From positions 1 through 60,312 of the forward strand of contig DAHUYL010000003.1 in the NCBI GenBank assembly GCA_027315255.1: a stretch of DNA of 60,312 nt, written 5' to 3'. The notes under the pieces were generated by a model. It worked only from the letters and a program-made list of their open reading frames with translations, was not told where the DNA came from and searched no databases. Of the stretch, positions 26,345 through 35,624 are shown piece by piece (the first letter of the stretch is position 1; the number at the start of each line of letters is the position of its first letter). The position numbers were made by a program, and so were the translations under genes. This DNA is from Solirubrobacterales bacterium. Its GTDB lineage: Bacteria; Actinomycetota; Thermoleophilia; Solirubrobacterales; Solirubrobacteraceae.

Positions 26345-26533
26345 TCAGCCCCGGTTGTGGCGCTCGGCGACCGACGCGGCACGCTCGAGCTGGCTCCGCC
26401 AGCGGTCGAGCTGGTGGCGCTGGCAATCCGGGCACGATCCCTGATGGTGCTCGTGACCGCACCGCTTCGCCGCCGCGGGCCCCTGCACTCGACTTCGCCT
26501 GCCCCAGACGGGCAGCGCATCCCTGAACTGCAT
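26345..26533 (-). CDS. Small Cys/His-rich protein, putative zinc-binding
   Basis: A 62-residue basic protein with CGHEHHQGSCPDCQRHQ, a C-x-H...C-x2-C-x2-H arrangement that could bind one zinc. The ATG at 26533 has AGGAG eleven bases upstream on the coding strand. It would precede the acyl-CoA synthetase by 25 bp in the same direction. No known family is recognised; the short length makes the call tentative. Confidence 0.45.
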   Translation of the reverse strand: MQFRDALPVWGRRSRVQGPAAAKRCGHEHHQGSCPDCQRHQLDRWRSQLERAASVAERHNRG

Positions 26534-26745
26534 GTAGATGTCTACTCCTGCCAGAAGGTTTCCTGCGTCACTTCGATCCCGGCGACAAAGGTACGCGAAT
26601 CGGACCGCATTCGCATCGGTACCTGCAGCGGAGCGCGTACGTGGTTGTCCACAGGAGTGCGCCGCCGGCCTCCGGCTCCGGCCCCCGGCGCCGAGCTGCC
26701 GCCTCTATGCTCGGCCCGGCAACTTTCCGAGGAGTCGACACGCCG

Positions 26746-27957
26746 ATGGCCACCGCCGCATCATTGAACGAGCTGACCGACGAGCAACGCGCGATCTGCG
26801 AGATGGTCCGGCAGTTCGCCGACGAGCAGATCATCCCGAACGCCGGGCACTACGACCACGAGGACGAGTTCCCCGAGCCGATCGTCGAGCAGATGAAGGA
26901 GCTCGGTCTGTTCGGGGTGACGATCCCCGAGGAGTACGGCGGCATGGGGCTCGACCTCGCGACCTACGCGATGATCGTCGAGGAGCTGTCGCGCGGCTGG
27001 ATCAGCATCTCGGGGATCGTCAACACGCACTTCATCGGCTCCTACCTGCTGATCAAGTTCGGCACCGACGCGCAGAAGCAGCGGTACCTGCCGAGGATGG
27101 CGACGGGCGAGCTGCGCGCCGCGTTCTCGCTCTCAGAGCCCGAGCTGGGCTCGGACGTGCAGGCGATCAAGACCTCCGCGCGCAGGCTCGACGACGGCAA
27201 CTACGAGATCAACGGCACGAAGATGTGGGTCACGAACGGCCTGCGTGCCGGACTCGTGTTCGTCCTCGTGAGGACCGATCCGGCGGCGGAGCCCAAGTAC
27301 CGGGGGATGACGTGCTTGATCTGCGAGAAGCAGCCCGGGGTCGCCGAGAACACCGGCGAGTACGCGGGCTTGAACGTCCCGCCGCAGATCAAGAAGATGG
27401 GCTACAAGGGCGTCGAGTCGACCGAGCTCGTGTTCGACGGGTACCGGACGCCGGCCGCGAGCGTGCTCGGTGGCGAGCAGGCCGGCCTGAACAAGGGGTT
27501 CTCGCAGATGATGGACGCGCTCGAACTGGGGCGCGTGAACGTCGCCGCCCGGGGCGTCGGGCTGGCGCAGCGGGCGCTGGAGCTGGCGCTGCGCTACGCC
27601 CAGGAGCGGCACGCGTTCGGCCGGCCGATCGCCCAGCACCAGGCGATCCAGTTCAAGCTCGCGGACATGGCGACGCAGGTCGAGGCGGCCAGGTTGCTGA
27701 CGCGCCAGGCGGCACGGATGAAGGACGCGGGCGAGCGCTCTGACATCGAGGCGGGGATGGCGAAGCTGTTCGCGTCGGAGACCGGCCGCTTCTGTGCCGA
27801 GGAGTGCCTGCGGATCCACGGCGGCTACGGTTACTCGAAGGAGTACGAGATCGAGCGGATCTACCGTGACGCGCCGCTGCTGTTGATCGGCGAGGGCACG
27901 AGCGAGATCCAGCGGATGGTGATCGGCCGCAAGCTGCTGCAGCGGTACAAGATCTGA
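26746..27957 (+). CDS. Acyl-CoA dehydrogenase
   Basis: A 403-residue flavoenzyme for alpha,beta-oxidation of an acyl-CoA. N-terminal helices (LTDEQRAICEMVRQFADEQI), the FAD/substrate strand LRAAFSLSEPELGSDVQAIK, WVTNG, the C-terminal RIHGGYGYSKEYEIERIYRD and GEGTSEIQRMVIGR fit the family; the Glu in GEGTSE occupies the usual catalytic-base position of short/medium-chain enzymes. ATG 26746 with AGGAG twelve bases upstream fits best; ATG 26707 is possible. FAD-linked electrons would go to an electron-transfer flavoprotein, not encoded here. Confidence 0.95.
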   Translation: MATAASLNELTDEQRAICEMVRQFADEQIIPNAGHYDHEDEFPEPIVEQMKELGLFGVTIPEEYGGMGLDLATYAMIVEELSRGWISISGIVNTHFIGSYLLIKFGTDAQKQRYLPRMATGELRAAFSLSEPELGSDVQAIKTSARRLDDGNYEINGTKMWVTNGLRAGLVFVLVRTDPAAEPKYRGMTCLICEKQPGVAENTGEYAGLNVPPQIKKMGYKGVESTELVFDGYRTPAASVLGGEQAGLNKGFSQMMDALELGRVNVAARGVGLAQRALELALRYAQERHAFGRPIAQHQAIQFKLADMATQVEAARLLTRQAARMKDAGERSDIEAGMAKLFASETGRFCAEECLRIHGGYGYSKEYEIERIYRDAPLLLIGEGTSEIQRMVIGRKLLQRYKI

Positions 27958-28257
27958 CCAGGCAGGTGACTGCGCCGCCCCCAACCGCACGCCGGTTCCA
28001 CGTTTCCACGTCGCAAGGGCCAAAACGTCGAAACCTCCCTCGGTGAAGGTCAGGGGTGTGCAAACGGCGCCCTCTGAGGACGCTTGATGCACACCCCCTC
28101 CGTCCTCGGCGGGGGGTTGTGACATCTTGGTCCCTTGGGGCAGCGACGCAGCGACGCGGCGACCAAACCCCGCCCGCATGCCCTGGGCGCGACTCCGCCT
28201 GGGGAACGCTGCGCCGAGCGCACCCCGGATCGCGACCCCTGATTAGACTGGCCATCG
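27958..28257. other. Intergenic region with a long inverted repeat
   Basis: No convincing gene. It holds an inverted repeat (listed separately) and several runs of C or G. TAGACT at 28244-28249 is the likely -10 element of the next gene. CCACGTTTCCACGTCG near 27999 contains a short direct repeat. Confidence 0.6.
28054..28097. repeat. Inverted repeat GGGGTGTGCA ... TGCACACCCC
   Basis: Perfect 10-bp arms separated by 24 bases, between the acyl-CoA dehydrogenase gene and the next gene. No T-run follows, so a regulatory dyad or RNA hairpin is likelier than a simple terminator. Confidence 0.6.
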
Positions 28258-28635
28258 ATGGCTGCCCAGGCGGATACGAAGACCCTGATCGAGACCGCCG
28301 TCAAGCGGTTCCTGGCGGAGGTGCCGGCACTCCAGCAGATGAAGCTGGTCGCCGGGCTCGAGCTCCGCGGCCGCGGCGACGTCCAGCTGTACCGGGTCGA
28401 GCTGCCGGGGCCGCGCGTGACGAAGGCGATCGCGCCCGATGCGAAGGTGACGCTCGAGATCCAGCGCGCCCGCTTCAACGAGCTTGCCGCCCGCGGCCAC
28501 ATCGCCGACTGGCGCGAGGCGTTCGCCCATGGCGAGGCTCGGGCGACGGGGGTCGAGCAGGTGCTGAAGCTGATCGCGAACGTCGTCGAGCGCCAGGAGG
28601 AGCGCTCCCGCACCCGCCGCGCCCGGCGAGCGTGA
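28258..28635 (+). CDS. Conserved small protein, possibly SCP2-like
   Basis: A 125-residue soluble protein. The middle (LVAGLELRGRGDVQLYRVEL, then VTLEIQRARFNELAARGHIADW) reads like a compact SCP2/sterol-carrier type fold with a helix-rich end and a basic tail (RTRRARRA). No catalytic motif is evident. The start is supported by TAGACT eight bases before the ATG, implying leaderless translation. It is convergent with oligoendopeptidase F, seven bases away. Confidence 0.7.
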   Translation: MAAQADTKTLIETAVKRFLAEVPALQQMKLVAGLELRGRGDVQLYRVELPGPRVTKAIAPDAKVTLEIQRARFNELAARGHIADWREAFAHGEARATGVEQVLKLIANVVERQEERSRTRRARRA

Positions 28636-28642
28636 ACGCGGC

Positions 28643-30442
28643 TCAGCCGGCGGCCGCGAGCTGCTCGGCGGCGGTCAGCTGCTCCTCGACGAGCGCCAGC
28701 CCCGCGTCCCAGAAGCCGGGGTCGGTCAGGTCGATCCCGACCATCTCGGCGAGCGCCTCGGGGCTGCGCGAGCCGCCGGCCGCGAGCAGCGCCAGGTAGC
28801 GCGGGACGAACGCCTCCCCCTCCTCGCGGTAGCGGCTGTAGGCCGACAGCGCCAGCAGCTGTCCGTACGCGTACGCGTACACGTATCCGGGCGATCCGAT
28901 GAAGTGCGGCACGTAGGACCACCAGCTGCGATAGCCGTCGGTCATCTCGACGGAGTCGCCGAACAGCTCGCCCTGGCTCTCGCTCCACGCCTGCGCGATC
29001 CGCTCGATCGACAGCTCGCCCTCGGCCCGCCGGCGGGTGTGGACCAGGTGCTCGAAGCGGTTCATCGCCATCTGCCTGAACACCGTCGCGACCATCCCGT
29101 CGATCCGCTCGCCGAGCAGCCCCAGCCGCTCGGAGTCGTCGGGGGCGGCGTCGAGCAGGCGGCCGAACACGAGCGTCTCGCCGAACACCGACGCCGTCTC
29201 TGCCAGGGTCAGCGGCGTCGAGTGATGGAAGACGCCCTGCGGTTGTGCGAGCGCGGCGTGCAGCCCGTGTCCGAGCTCGTGCGCCATCGTCAGCACGTCA
29301 CGGCGGCGCGCGGTGAAGTTGAGCATCAGGTACGGGTGCACACTCGGGACCGTGTAGGCGCAGAACGCGCCCGGCCGCTTGTTGGGGCGCACGGGCGCGT
29401 CGACCCAGTGCTCGTCGAAGAACCGCCGCGCGATCTCGCCGGTCTGCGGCGAGAACTCCGCGTAGGTGTCGAGCACGAGCTCGCGCGCCTCGCCAAACGA
29501 GAACGTCGTGTCCTTGGCGAGCACCGGCGCCGAGCGGTCGTAGTCGACCAGCCGCTCGAGCCCGAGCAGCTGCGCCTTCAGCCGGTACCACCGCTGCGGG
29601 ATGTCGAAGCGGGCGCGGACCGCCGTGATCAGCGCCATCACCGACTCGTCGGAGGCCTCGTTGGAGAGGTTACGGCTGGCCAGCCAGTGGGGGTAGCGGC
29701 GCAGCCGGTCGTCGACCGACTTCTCGTACAGCAGCGTGTTGTAGATGAACGCGCGGGTCCGCAGGCCCGGCTCGAGCGCGGCTGACACGGCCTCCGCCGC
29801 TGTCCGTCGCTGGTCGCGATCGGCCGACATCAGCCGGCTGAGGGCGACCTCGAGCGACTGCTCCTCGCCGTCCAGCTGCACGCGCAGGGCCGAGGTGAGC
29901 TCGCCGAACAGCCGTGCCCAGGCGGCGGCGCTGGTGACGCTCTTCTCGGCCAGCACCTTCTCCTCGGGCTCGGTCAACAGGTGCGGGCGGTAGCGGCGGG
30001 CGCTGCGCAGGTGGTGGTCGCAGAACCCGAGGCCGGGGGCGCTCAGCAGCGCCTCGGCGCGCTCGTCGTCGAGCGCCGCCCACTCGAGCTCGAAGAACAG
30101 CAGCAGCGTCTCGATCTCCGTCCCGCGCTCCTGGACGAGCTGGAGCAGCGCCCCCCGTTCGGGGTCGGCGGTGTCGGTCGAGAACCGCAGCGACGCGTAG
30201 TTGGCGGCCCTGCCGATCAGCTCGTCGATCGCCGCGAGCTCGCGCATCGCGCCGCACAGCCCGTCGGGCTCGAGCTCCGCGACGCGCCCCGAGTGCGCGG
30301 CGGCGAACCGCTCGGCCCGCTCCCTGGCCTCGTCGAGCTGGCGGCGGACGCCGTCGGCGCCGTCGCCGTCGACGAGCGGTCCGAGGTCCCACTCGGCCGC
30401 GAGCAGCTCGGGGTCGGCAAGGTGGTCGGCGGTGGTCGCCAT
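28643..30442 (-). CDS. pepF: Oligoendopeptidase F (M3 metallopeptidase)
   Basis: A 599-residue cytoplasmic zinc peptidase that trims short peptides. The zinc motif is in VLTMAHELGHGLHAALAQ with the third ligand Glu in LTLAETASVFGETLVF. Substrate-side motifs GAFCAYTVPSVHPYLMLNFT and SPGYVYAYAYGQLLALS match PepF. ATG 30442 was chosen because the family starts shortly before LLAAEWDLGPL, and TAAAGT lies seven bases upstream on the coding strand; residues upstream in frame are from the divergent gene's leader. Confidence 0.96.
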   Translation of the reverse strand: MATTADHLADPELLAAEWDLGPLVDGDGADGVRRQLDEARERAERFAAAHSGRVAELEPDGLCGAMRELAAIDELIGRAANYASLRFSTDTADPERGALLQLVQERGTEIETLLLFFELEWAALDDERAEALLSAPGLGFCDHHLRSARRYRPHLLTEPEEKVLAEKSVTSAAAWARLFGELTSALRVQLDGEEQSLEVALSRLMSADRDQRRTAAEAVSAALEPGLRTRAFIYNTLLYEKSVDDRLRRYPHWLASRNLSNEASDESVMALITAVRARFDIPQRWYRLKAQLLGLERLVDYDRSAPVLAKDTTFSFGEARELVLDTYAEFSPQTGEIARRFFDEHWVDAPVRPNKRPGAFCAYTVPSVHPYLMLNFTARRRDVLTMAHELGHGLHAALAQPQGVFHHSTPLTLAETASVFGETLVFGRLLDAAPDDSERLGLLGERIDGMVATVFRQMAMNRFEHLVHTRRRAEGELSIERIAQAWSESQGELFGDSVEMTDGYRSWWSYVPHFIGSPGYVYAYAYGQLLALSAYSRYREEGEAFVPRYLALLAAGGSRSPEALAEMVGIDLTDPGFWDAGLALVEEQLTAAEQLAAAG

Positions 30443-30487
30443 CCGGTGGACTTTACGGCGCTGCGCCACCACTACGCTTCCCGCCAG

Positions 30488-30976
30488 ATGCGCGCGCACC
30501 CCGGGATCGTCCTGCTGGTCACGGTGTTGGCCGCGCTGGCCGGCGCGGCCATCGGAGGGTGCGGTGACTCGCCCCCGCTCGCCCGGACCCCGAAGCTGGC
30601 CGGGCTCCCGCTCGTGACCGGCTCGCAGGTCGAGATCCAGATGCGTACGTGCGACCGCGGCGCCAACGCGTACTGCCAGCTGCAGCTGGTCGTCGTCGGC
30701 GCGCACTACCGCAGCTCCCTGGAGATGTTGCGGGCCGAGCGGCGGCTGCTGCAAAGCCGTCACTGGTCGCACGCGAACGCCCCGATCGGGCTCGAGGCGG
30801 CCGCCGATGCGCCGAGCGACCGGTTGCGCGTGACCTATGCGACCGCGAGCAACGAGCTCCGCGGGTTCGACCTCGGCTGGATCAACCGCGCCCGGCCGAT
30901 CACGCTCGCGCTCGCGCACGACCTGCTGGCGCAGCGCTCGGCGCTGGCGGTGGTGCTGCAGCTAGGAACCGGCTAG
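30488..30976 (+). CDS. Putative lipoprotein
   Basis: A 162-residue protein with a lipoprotein signal peptide (hydrophobic VLLVTVLAALAGAAIGG then Cys). The mature part has a Cys pair (RTCDRG, YCQL), and a C-terminal half beginning at YRSSLEMLRAERRLLQSRHW. No family recognised; it should be anchored at the outer face of the membrane. Leaderless start is likely (TACGCT nine bases before the ATG). It is divergent from pepF, the two starts being 45 bp apart, and its end overlaps the RNase D gene by 15 bases. Confidence 0.7.
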   Translation: MRAHPGIVLLVTVLAALAGAAIGGCGDSPPLARTPKLAGLPLVTGSQVEIQMRTCDRGANAYCQLQLVVVGAHYRSSLEMLRAERRLLQSRHWSHANAPIGLEAAADAPSDRLRVTYATASNELRGFDLGWINRARPITLALAHDLLAQRSALAVVLQLGTG

Positions 30977-32176
30977 CGGCCCGTTGGAGCTTCGCAGCTC
31001 GAGCCGCCGGCGCCCGGCGACCGCGAGCGCGGTGCGGCCGGTCATCAGGTCCTCGAGATCGGAGCCGACGAGCTCGCGGCGCCAGCCGCTGAGCGTCCGC
31101 ACCTCGGGCTCGGGCTGCGACTGTCGCGCGGCGGCGACGATCTGCTCGAGCTCACTGCGCGAGGCGAGCAGCTCATACGCGAGGCCTGCCTCGATCGCGC
31201 GGGCGCGCAGCAGCGCCTCCGCCAGCGCGATCAGCGGCGAGTCGCCCGGCTCGGAGCGGCCGCGCCGCTCCTCGCGCGGGATCGGCGCGTCGGCCAGGCC
31301 AGCACGGATCGCCTCGAGGATCGGCTCGCCGCGGCGCTTGATGATCGACTGGTGGATGCCGCGGATCGCGGCCAGGCTGCGCATGTCGGCGGGGTGGCGC
31401 TTGGCGATCTCGACCAGCGGCGCGTCCTGCAGGACCGAGCCGACGGGCCGGTCCTCGGCGGAGGCGGTGCGCTCGCGCCACGCCGCCAGCTGCCGGGCGA
31501 CCGCGCGCGAGCGCGGGTCGAGCTGGCCGACTCGCGGCAGCCGCTCCCAGGCGGTGTCCGGGTCGCGCTCGTCGGTGGCGGACTCGAGCCGCCGGCACTC
31601 CTCGTACGCCCACTCCTCACGGCCGCTCGAGCGCAGCCGCCGCTGCAGCTCGTCCGCGAGCTGCAGCAGGTGCGCGACGTCCTCGGCCGCGTAGCTCAGC
31701 TGCTCGCGCGTCAGCGGCCGCGCGTCCCACCGCGTGAAGCTCGCGGTCTTGCCGACCCGCAGCCCGAGGATCGAGGCGATCAGGTTGCCGTAGCCGGACT
31801 GCGCGCTCTCGCCCGCGAATCCGGCCGCGATCTGGGTGTCGAAGATGCTCGTGAGCTCGGTCTCCCACGCGCGGCGCAGGATCGCCACGTCCTGGCGGCC
31901 GGCGTGCAGCACGACCTCGATCTCCGGATCCGCCAGCAGCTGCGCGAGCGGCGCGACGTCGACGTGGCCGTCGAGCCCGTCGATCAGGATCGTGCGGATC
32001 CCGTCGGGTGCGTCCGGGTCCTCGACCGCGACCTGCGTGAGGCACAGCAGCGCCCGGTAGCGGCCCTCGGACATGAACTCGGTGTCGATCCCGAACCGCC
32101 CGCAGGCGCGAGCGAGCGCTGCGGTGGCGGCTACGTCCGCAGTCCGTGCGAGCGTGACGTGAGCGGATCCGTCCAT
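30962..32176 (-). CDS. rnd: Ribonuclease D
   Basis: A 404-residue 3'-5' exoribonuclease of the DEDD type. Exonuclease motifs: Exo I GIDTEFMSEGRY, Exo II VLHAGRQDVAILRRAW, Exo III YAAEDVAHLLQLADEL. One HRDC domain follows (DRPVGSVLQDAPLVEIAKRH with LAAIRGIHQSIIKRRGEPIL). It trims the 3' ends of structured RNAs such as tRNA precursors. TACTGT lies 12 bases before the ATG on the coding strand. The gene is divergent from the SUF-locus regulator. Confidence 0.95.
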   Translation of the reverse strand: MDGSAHVTLARTADVAATAALARACGRFGIDTEFMSEGRYRALLCLTQVAVEDPDAPDGIRTILIDGLDGHVDVAPLAQLLADPEIEVVLHAGRQDVAILRRAWETELTSIFDTQIAAGFAGESAQSGYGNLIASILGLRVGKTASFTRWDARPLTREQLSYAAEDVAHLLQLADELQRRLRSSGREEWAYEECRRLESATDERDPDTAWERLPRVGQLDPRSRAVARQLAAWRERTASAEDRPVGSVLQDAPLVEIAKRHPADMRSLAAIRGIHQSIIKRRGEPILEAIRAGLADAPIPREERRGRSEPGDSPLIALAEALLRARAIEAGLAYELLASRSELEQIVAAARQSQPEPEVRTLSGWRRELVGSDLEDLMTGRTALAVAGRRRLELRSSNGPLAGS

Positions 32177-32297
32177 CGTGCGCGCCTGACAGTACCGCTC
32201 TGCGCAGGCAGGAACCGGTCAGCCGGTCACCCGGACCCGCTGACCGCGCGCCACCATGCCGCGAACACCGACCTGGGTGGTAGGATTTCTGCCGAGC

Positions 32298-32783
32298 ATG
32301 ATCTTCTCCTCCAAAGCCGAGTACGGCGTGCGGCTGATGGTCGAGCTGGGCCGCCAGAACCCCGAGCAGCCGACCAGCCTGAAGGCGATCGCCGATGCCG
32401 AGGGGCTGCCGCTCGCCTACCTCGAGCAGGTCGTGGCGCGGCTGCGCCGCGCAGATCTGGTGATGAGTGCGCGCGGCGCCCACGGCGGCTACTGGCTGGC
32501 GCGCGACCCGGCGGAGATCTCGATGTTCGACGTCGTCGCAGCGCTCGAGGGGACGATCGCGCCGATGGAGTGCTTCGTGCACGACACGATGGAGCGGGTC
32601 GTCTGCTCGCACGAGCCGTACGCGAACCGTGGGCCGTGCGCGACGAAGCTGCTGTGGACCCGCGTGCAGGGCGGCATCGTCCGCTCGCTGCAGACGACCA
32701 CCCTGGCCGAGCTCGTCGAGTTCGCGCGCCGCAGTGAGCGCGAGCCGCAGGCCGAGCCTGAACTTCTCTCAACGAAAGCCTGA
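32298..32783 (+). CDS. Rrf2-family Fe-S-responsive regulator (IscR/SufR-like)
   Basis: A 161-residue winged-helix protein starting MIFSSKAEYGVRLMVEL. Three cysteines (C92, C103, C114) lie in the loop where IscR and NsrR bind a cluster, spaced C-x10-C-x10-C. It should sense Fe-S status and control the SUF genes that follow; sufC starts five bases after its stop. The ATG at 32298 is preceded by TAGGAT (32281-32286). Confidence 0.92.
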   Translation: MIFSSKAEYGVRLMVELGRQNPEQPTSLKAIADAEGLPLAYLEQVVARLRRADLVMSARGAHGGYWLARDPAEISMFDVVAALEGTIAPMECFVHDTMERVVCSHEPYANRGPCATKLLWTRVQGGIVRSLQTTTLAELVEFARRSEREPQAEPELLSTKA

Positions 32784-32788
32784 ATCAG

Positions 32789-33571
32789 ATGCCCGACCTA
32801 GAGATCCGAAACCTCCACGTCCGCGCAGGCGAGAAGGAGATCCTGCGCGGCGTCGAGTTGACCGTCGGCGGCGGCGAGATCCACGCGCTGATGGGGCCGA
32901 ACGGCTCCGGCAAGTCGACGCTCGCCAACGCGATCATGGGCCACCCGGGGCTCGAGGTGACCGAGGGACAGATCGTGTGGAACGGCGCGGACATCACCGG
33001 GGCCGAGCCCGACGAGCGGGCCCGGATGGGGCTGTTCATGGCGTTCCAGTACCCGGTCGCGGTCCCCGGCGTGACCGTCACGAAGTACCTGCGGACGGTG
33101 CTCAACGCCCACCGCACCGCGCGCGGCGAGGAGCCGATCTCGCTGCGCGACTTCCGCAGGACGGTCGAGGCGGCGATGGAGTTGACGAGGGTCCCCGAGG
33201 AGTTCTCGCGCAGGTATCTGAACGACGGCTTCTCCGGCGGCGAGAAGAAGCGCATGGAGATCCTCCAGCTGGCGCTGATGAAGCCGGCGCTGGCGGTTCT
33301 CGACGAGACCGATTCGGGCCTCGACATCGACGCGCTGCGCGTCGTCGCAGACGGCGTCAACTCGGTCGCGCGCGAGGTCGGCGCCAACATGGGGCTCCTC
33401 ATCATCACCCACTACCAGCGGATCCTCCACCTCGTCCAGCCGAGCCACGTGCACGTGCTGTACCGCGGGCGGGTCGTCCGCGAGGGCGGGCCCGAGCTGG
33501 TCGGGGAGCTCGAGGCGAAGGGCTACGGCTGGATCACCGACGAGGTCGACGCCGAAGAGGTGGCCGCTTGA
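32789..33571 (+). CDS. sufC: SufC, ATPase of the Fe-S assembly scaffold
   Basis: A 260-residue ABC ATPase with Walker A GPNGSGKST (36-44), signature GFSGGEKKRMEILQLAL and Walker B ALAVLDETDSGLDIDALRVV, the last being characteristic of SufC. It forms the SufBCD scaffold with the products at 36958 and 39527. The gene follows the Rrf2 regulator in one operon, but is separated from sufB and sufD by about 3.4 kb, unlike the usual actinobacterial order. Confidence 0.97.
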   Translation: MPDLEIRNLHVRAGEKEILRGVELTVGGGEIHALMGPNGSGKSTLANAIMGHPGLEVTEGQIVWNGADITGAEPDERARMGLFMAFQYPVAVPGVTVTKYLRTVLNAHRTARGEEPISLRDFRRTVEAAMELTRVPEEFSRRYLNDGFSGGEKKRMEILQLALMKPALAVLDETDSGLDIDALRVVADGVNSVAREVGANMGLLIITHYQRILHLVQPSHVHVLYRGRVVREGGPELVGELEAKGYGWITDEVDAEEVAA

Positions 33572-33617
33572 GCGGCCGCCGTTCAAGGGAGGCCGGAGGC
33601 CGACCGGCCGTGTCAGA

Positions 33618-33640
33618 CCGCGGGCCCGGATGGCCCGCGG
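33618..33640 (+). other. GC-rich hairpin between sufC and sufS
   Basis: Perfect 9-bp arms CCGCGGGCC and GGCCCGCGG around a five-base loop, 22 bp before the sufS start. No T-run, so more likely an mRNA-stabilising or processing hairpin than a terminator. A smaller stem (GGCCGG...CCGGCC) precedes it. Confidence 0.55.
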
Positions 33641-33662
33641 AGGAATCCCTCGGTGTGACCGG

Positions 33663-34898
33663 ATGGCGCTGACGGGACCCGATCTGCGCGAGCTGGCGGA
33701 CGAGTTCCCCGTCCTGCGCGCCGCCGACGGCGTCCGCCCGCCCGCCTACCTCGACTCCTCGGCGACGTCGCAGACGCCGCAGCCGGTGATCGACGCGATG
33801 ACGCGCTACTACACGGAGACGCGCGCCTCGGTGCACCGCGGCGTCTACCCGCTGGCGGTGCAGGCGACCGACCTGTTCGAGGGAGCGAGGGCGCGGATCG
33901 CCGGCTGGATCGGCTCGACCCCTGCCGAGACGATCTTCACCGCCAACGCGACCGCCTCGCTCAACCTCGTCGCGTACGCATGGGGCATGGCGAACCTCGA
34001 GCCCGGGGACCTCGTCGTGCTCACGCAGATGGAGCACCACTCGAACATCGTGCCGTGGCAGCTGGTGTGCGCGCAGCGTGGCGCCTCGGTGCAGTGGGTG
34101 GGCGTGCTGGACGACGGCCAGCTCGACCTCGATGCGCTCGACGCGCTGCTCGAGCGCGAGCCGAAGCTGGTCGCGGTCGCCCACGTCTCGAACGTGCTCG
34201 GGACGATCAACCCGGTTGCCGAGATCGCCCGCCGCGCGCACGCGGCAGGGGCGATCGTGGTCGTCGACGGCGCCCAGGCGGTGCCGCAGATCCCCGTCGA
34301 CCTGCGCACGCTCGACGCCGACTTCTACGCGTGGACCGGCCACAAGGCATACGGGCCGACCGGGATCGGCGTGCTCCACGGCCGCCGCGCGCTGCTCGAG
34401 CAGATGCCGCCGTTCATCGGGGGCGGCCACATGATCCGCCAGGTGCTCGACGACTACTCGACCTGGACCGAGCTGCCGTGGAAGTTCGAGGCGGGGACTT
34501 CGCAGATCGCCGAGGCGATCGGCCTCGGCGCCGCCGTGGACTGGCTGGGAGCGGTCGGGATCGAGACCGTGCGCGAGCACGAGCAGGCGCTCGTCGCCGA
34601 GGCACTCGAGCGGCTGTCGGCGATCCCGGGGCTGACGATCAACGGGCCCGCGGCCGCGAGCGACCGCGGGGCGCTGGTCTCGTTCGTGCTCGAGGGCGCG
34701 CACCCGCACGACGTCGGCGAGATCCTCGGCCGCGACGGCGTCTGCGTCCGTGCGGGCCACCATTGCGCGCAGCCGCTGATGCGCCGGCTCGGCGTGCCGG
34801 CGACGACGCGGGCGTCGTTCGCCGTGCACAACACGAGCGAGGATCTCGACCGCCTGCTCGACGGGATCGAGAACGTCCGGCGCGTGCTTCAGCTCTAG
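33663..34898 (+). CDS. sufS: SufS cysteine desulfurase
   Basis: A 411-residue class V aminotransferase fold enzyme that takes sulfur from cysteine. PLP-binding Lys228 is in AWTGHKAYGPTGIG, and the persulfide-forming Cys368 in CVRAGHHCAQPLM, a spacing typical of group II (SufS/CsdA). ATG 33663 is preferred over ATG 33630, which lies in the hairpin. SufU, the usual sulfur acceptor in Gram-positives, is the next gene. Confidence 0.97.
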   Translation: MALTGPDLRELADEFPVLRAADGVRPPAYLDSSATSQTPQPVIDAMTRYYTETRASVHRGVYPLAVQATDLFEGARARIAGWIGSTPAETIFTANATASLNLVAYAWGMANLEPGDLVVLTQMEHHSNIVPWQLVCAQRGASVQWVGVLDDGQLDLDALDALLEREPKLVAVAHVSNVLGTINPVAEIARRAHAAGAIVVVDGAQAVPQIPVDLRTLDADFYAWTGHKAYGPTGIGVLHGRRALLEQMPPFIGGGHMIRQVLDDYSTWTELPWKFEAGTSQIAEAIGLGAAVDWLGAVGIETVREHEQALVAEALERLSAIPGLTINGPAAASDRGALVSFVLEGAHPHDVGEILGRDGVCVRAGHHCAQPLMRRLGVPATTRASFAVHNTSEDLDRLLDGIENVRRVLQL

Positions 34899-34937
34899 GC
34901 CCCGGCTGGTCGGGCGAAGAGGCTACCCTCAGCAGTG

Positions 34938-35351
34938 ATGGACGAGCAGCTGTACCGCGAGTACATCCTCGAGCACTACAAGCATCCGCGCAACTGGAGC
35001 CCGCCAGGCGAGGAGCTCGACCGCCCCGACCTCGAGGCCCACGACCTCAACCCGCTGTGCGGCGACGAGCTGAAGGTTCAGCTCGCGCTCGACGGCGACG
35101 GCCGCGTCGCGCAGGTGGTGTTCTCGGGCCACGGCTGCGCGATCTCGCAGGCCGCGGCGTCGATGGTCTCGGACGAGATCACCGGGATGACCGCCGACGA
35201 GCTGCTGCGACTCGACCGCGAGTTCGTGCTGGAGCTGCTCGGGATCGACATCTCGGCGACCCGGATGAAGTGCGCGATGCTCGCGCTGAAGGTGCTCAAG
35301 AGCGCAGCGCTGGGGTCAGCCGTCGACTGGGAGCCCGAGGCCGCCGCCTGA
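34938..35351 (+). CDS. sufU: SufU sulfur-transfer protein
   Basis: A 137-residue IscU-like protein with the zinc/sulfur site Cys41, Asp43, Cys67 and Cys112 ([22 protein letters not shown]). In Gram-positive SUF systems it accepts sulfur from SufS and passes it to SufBCD. TACCCT eight bases before the ATG suggests a separate leaderless message in addition to read-through from sufS. The last 56 bases overlap the convergent small gene. Confidence 0.95.
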   Translation: MDEQLYREYILEHYKHPRNWSPPGEELDRPDLEAHDLNPLCGDELKVQLALDGDGRVAQVVFSGHGCAISQAAASMVSDEITGMTADELLRLDREFVLELLGIDISATRMKCAMLALKVLKSAALGSAVDWEPEAAA

Positions 35352-35598
35352 CCGGGGCCGCGTCATCGGCGCGCAAGCGCAGCAGCTTGACGACATCGGC
35401 GGTGTAGGTGAACGGATCGGCGATGACCGTGCCGTCGCGGAGCGACAGCGCGACCTTCAGCTCGCCGTCGAGCTCGGCGACGAGCAGCGGCGCCGGCGGC
35501 TTGCGGGCGCTGTCGAGCGACGCGAGCCGCCGGAGCGCGAGCTCGTCGTCGGCGTATGCGTTGCGGATGAGGATCTCTGTGGGTCTTGTGATCGGCAT
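35296..35598 (-). CDS. Small conserved actinobacterial protein, function unknown
   Basis: About 100 residues: [40 protein letters not shown] and [17 protein letters not shown]. The pattern resembles a short, common actinobacterial family that looks like half of an acetyltransferase fold, but no catalytic function is evident. ATG 35598 fits best. The C-terminal 19 codons overlap sufU and are probably not conserved. It is divergent from the LysR gene and may be its target. Confidence 0.6.
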   Translation of the reverse strand: MPITRPTEILIRNAYADDELALRRLASLDSARKPPAPLLVAELDGELKVALSLRDGTVIADPFTYTADVVKLLRLRADDAAPVRRRPRAPSRRLTPALRS

Positions 35599-35624
35599 GG
35601 CGTCGATGTTGGACCTCGCCGGCC

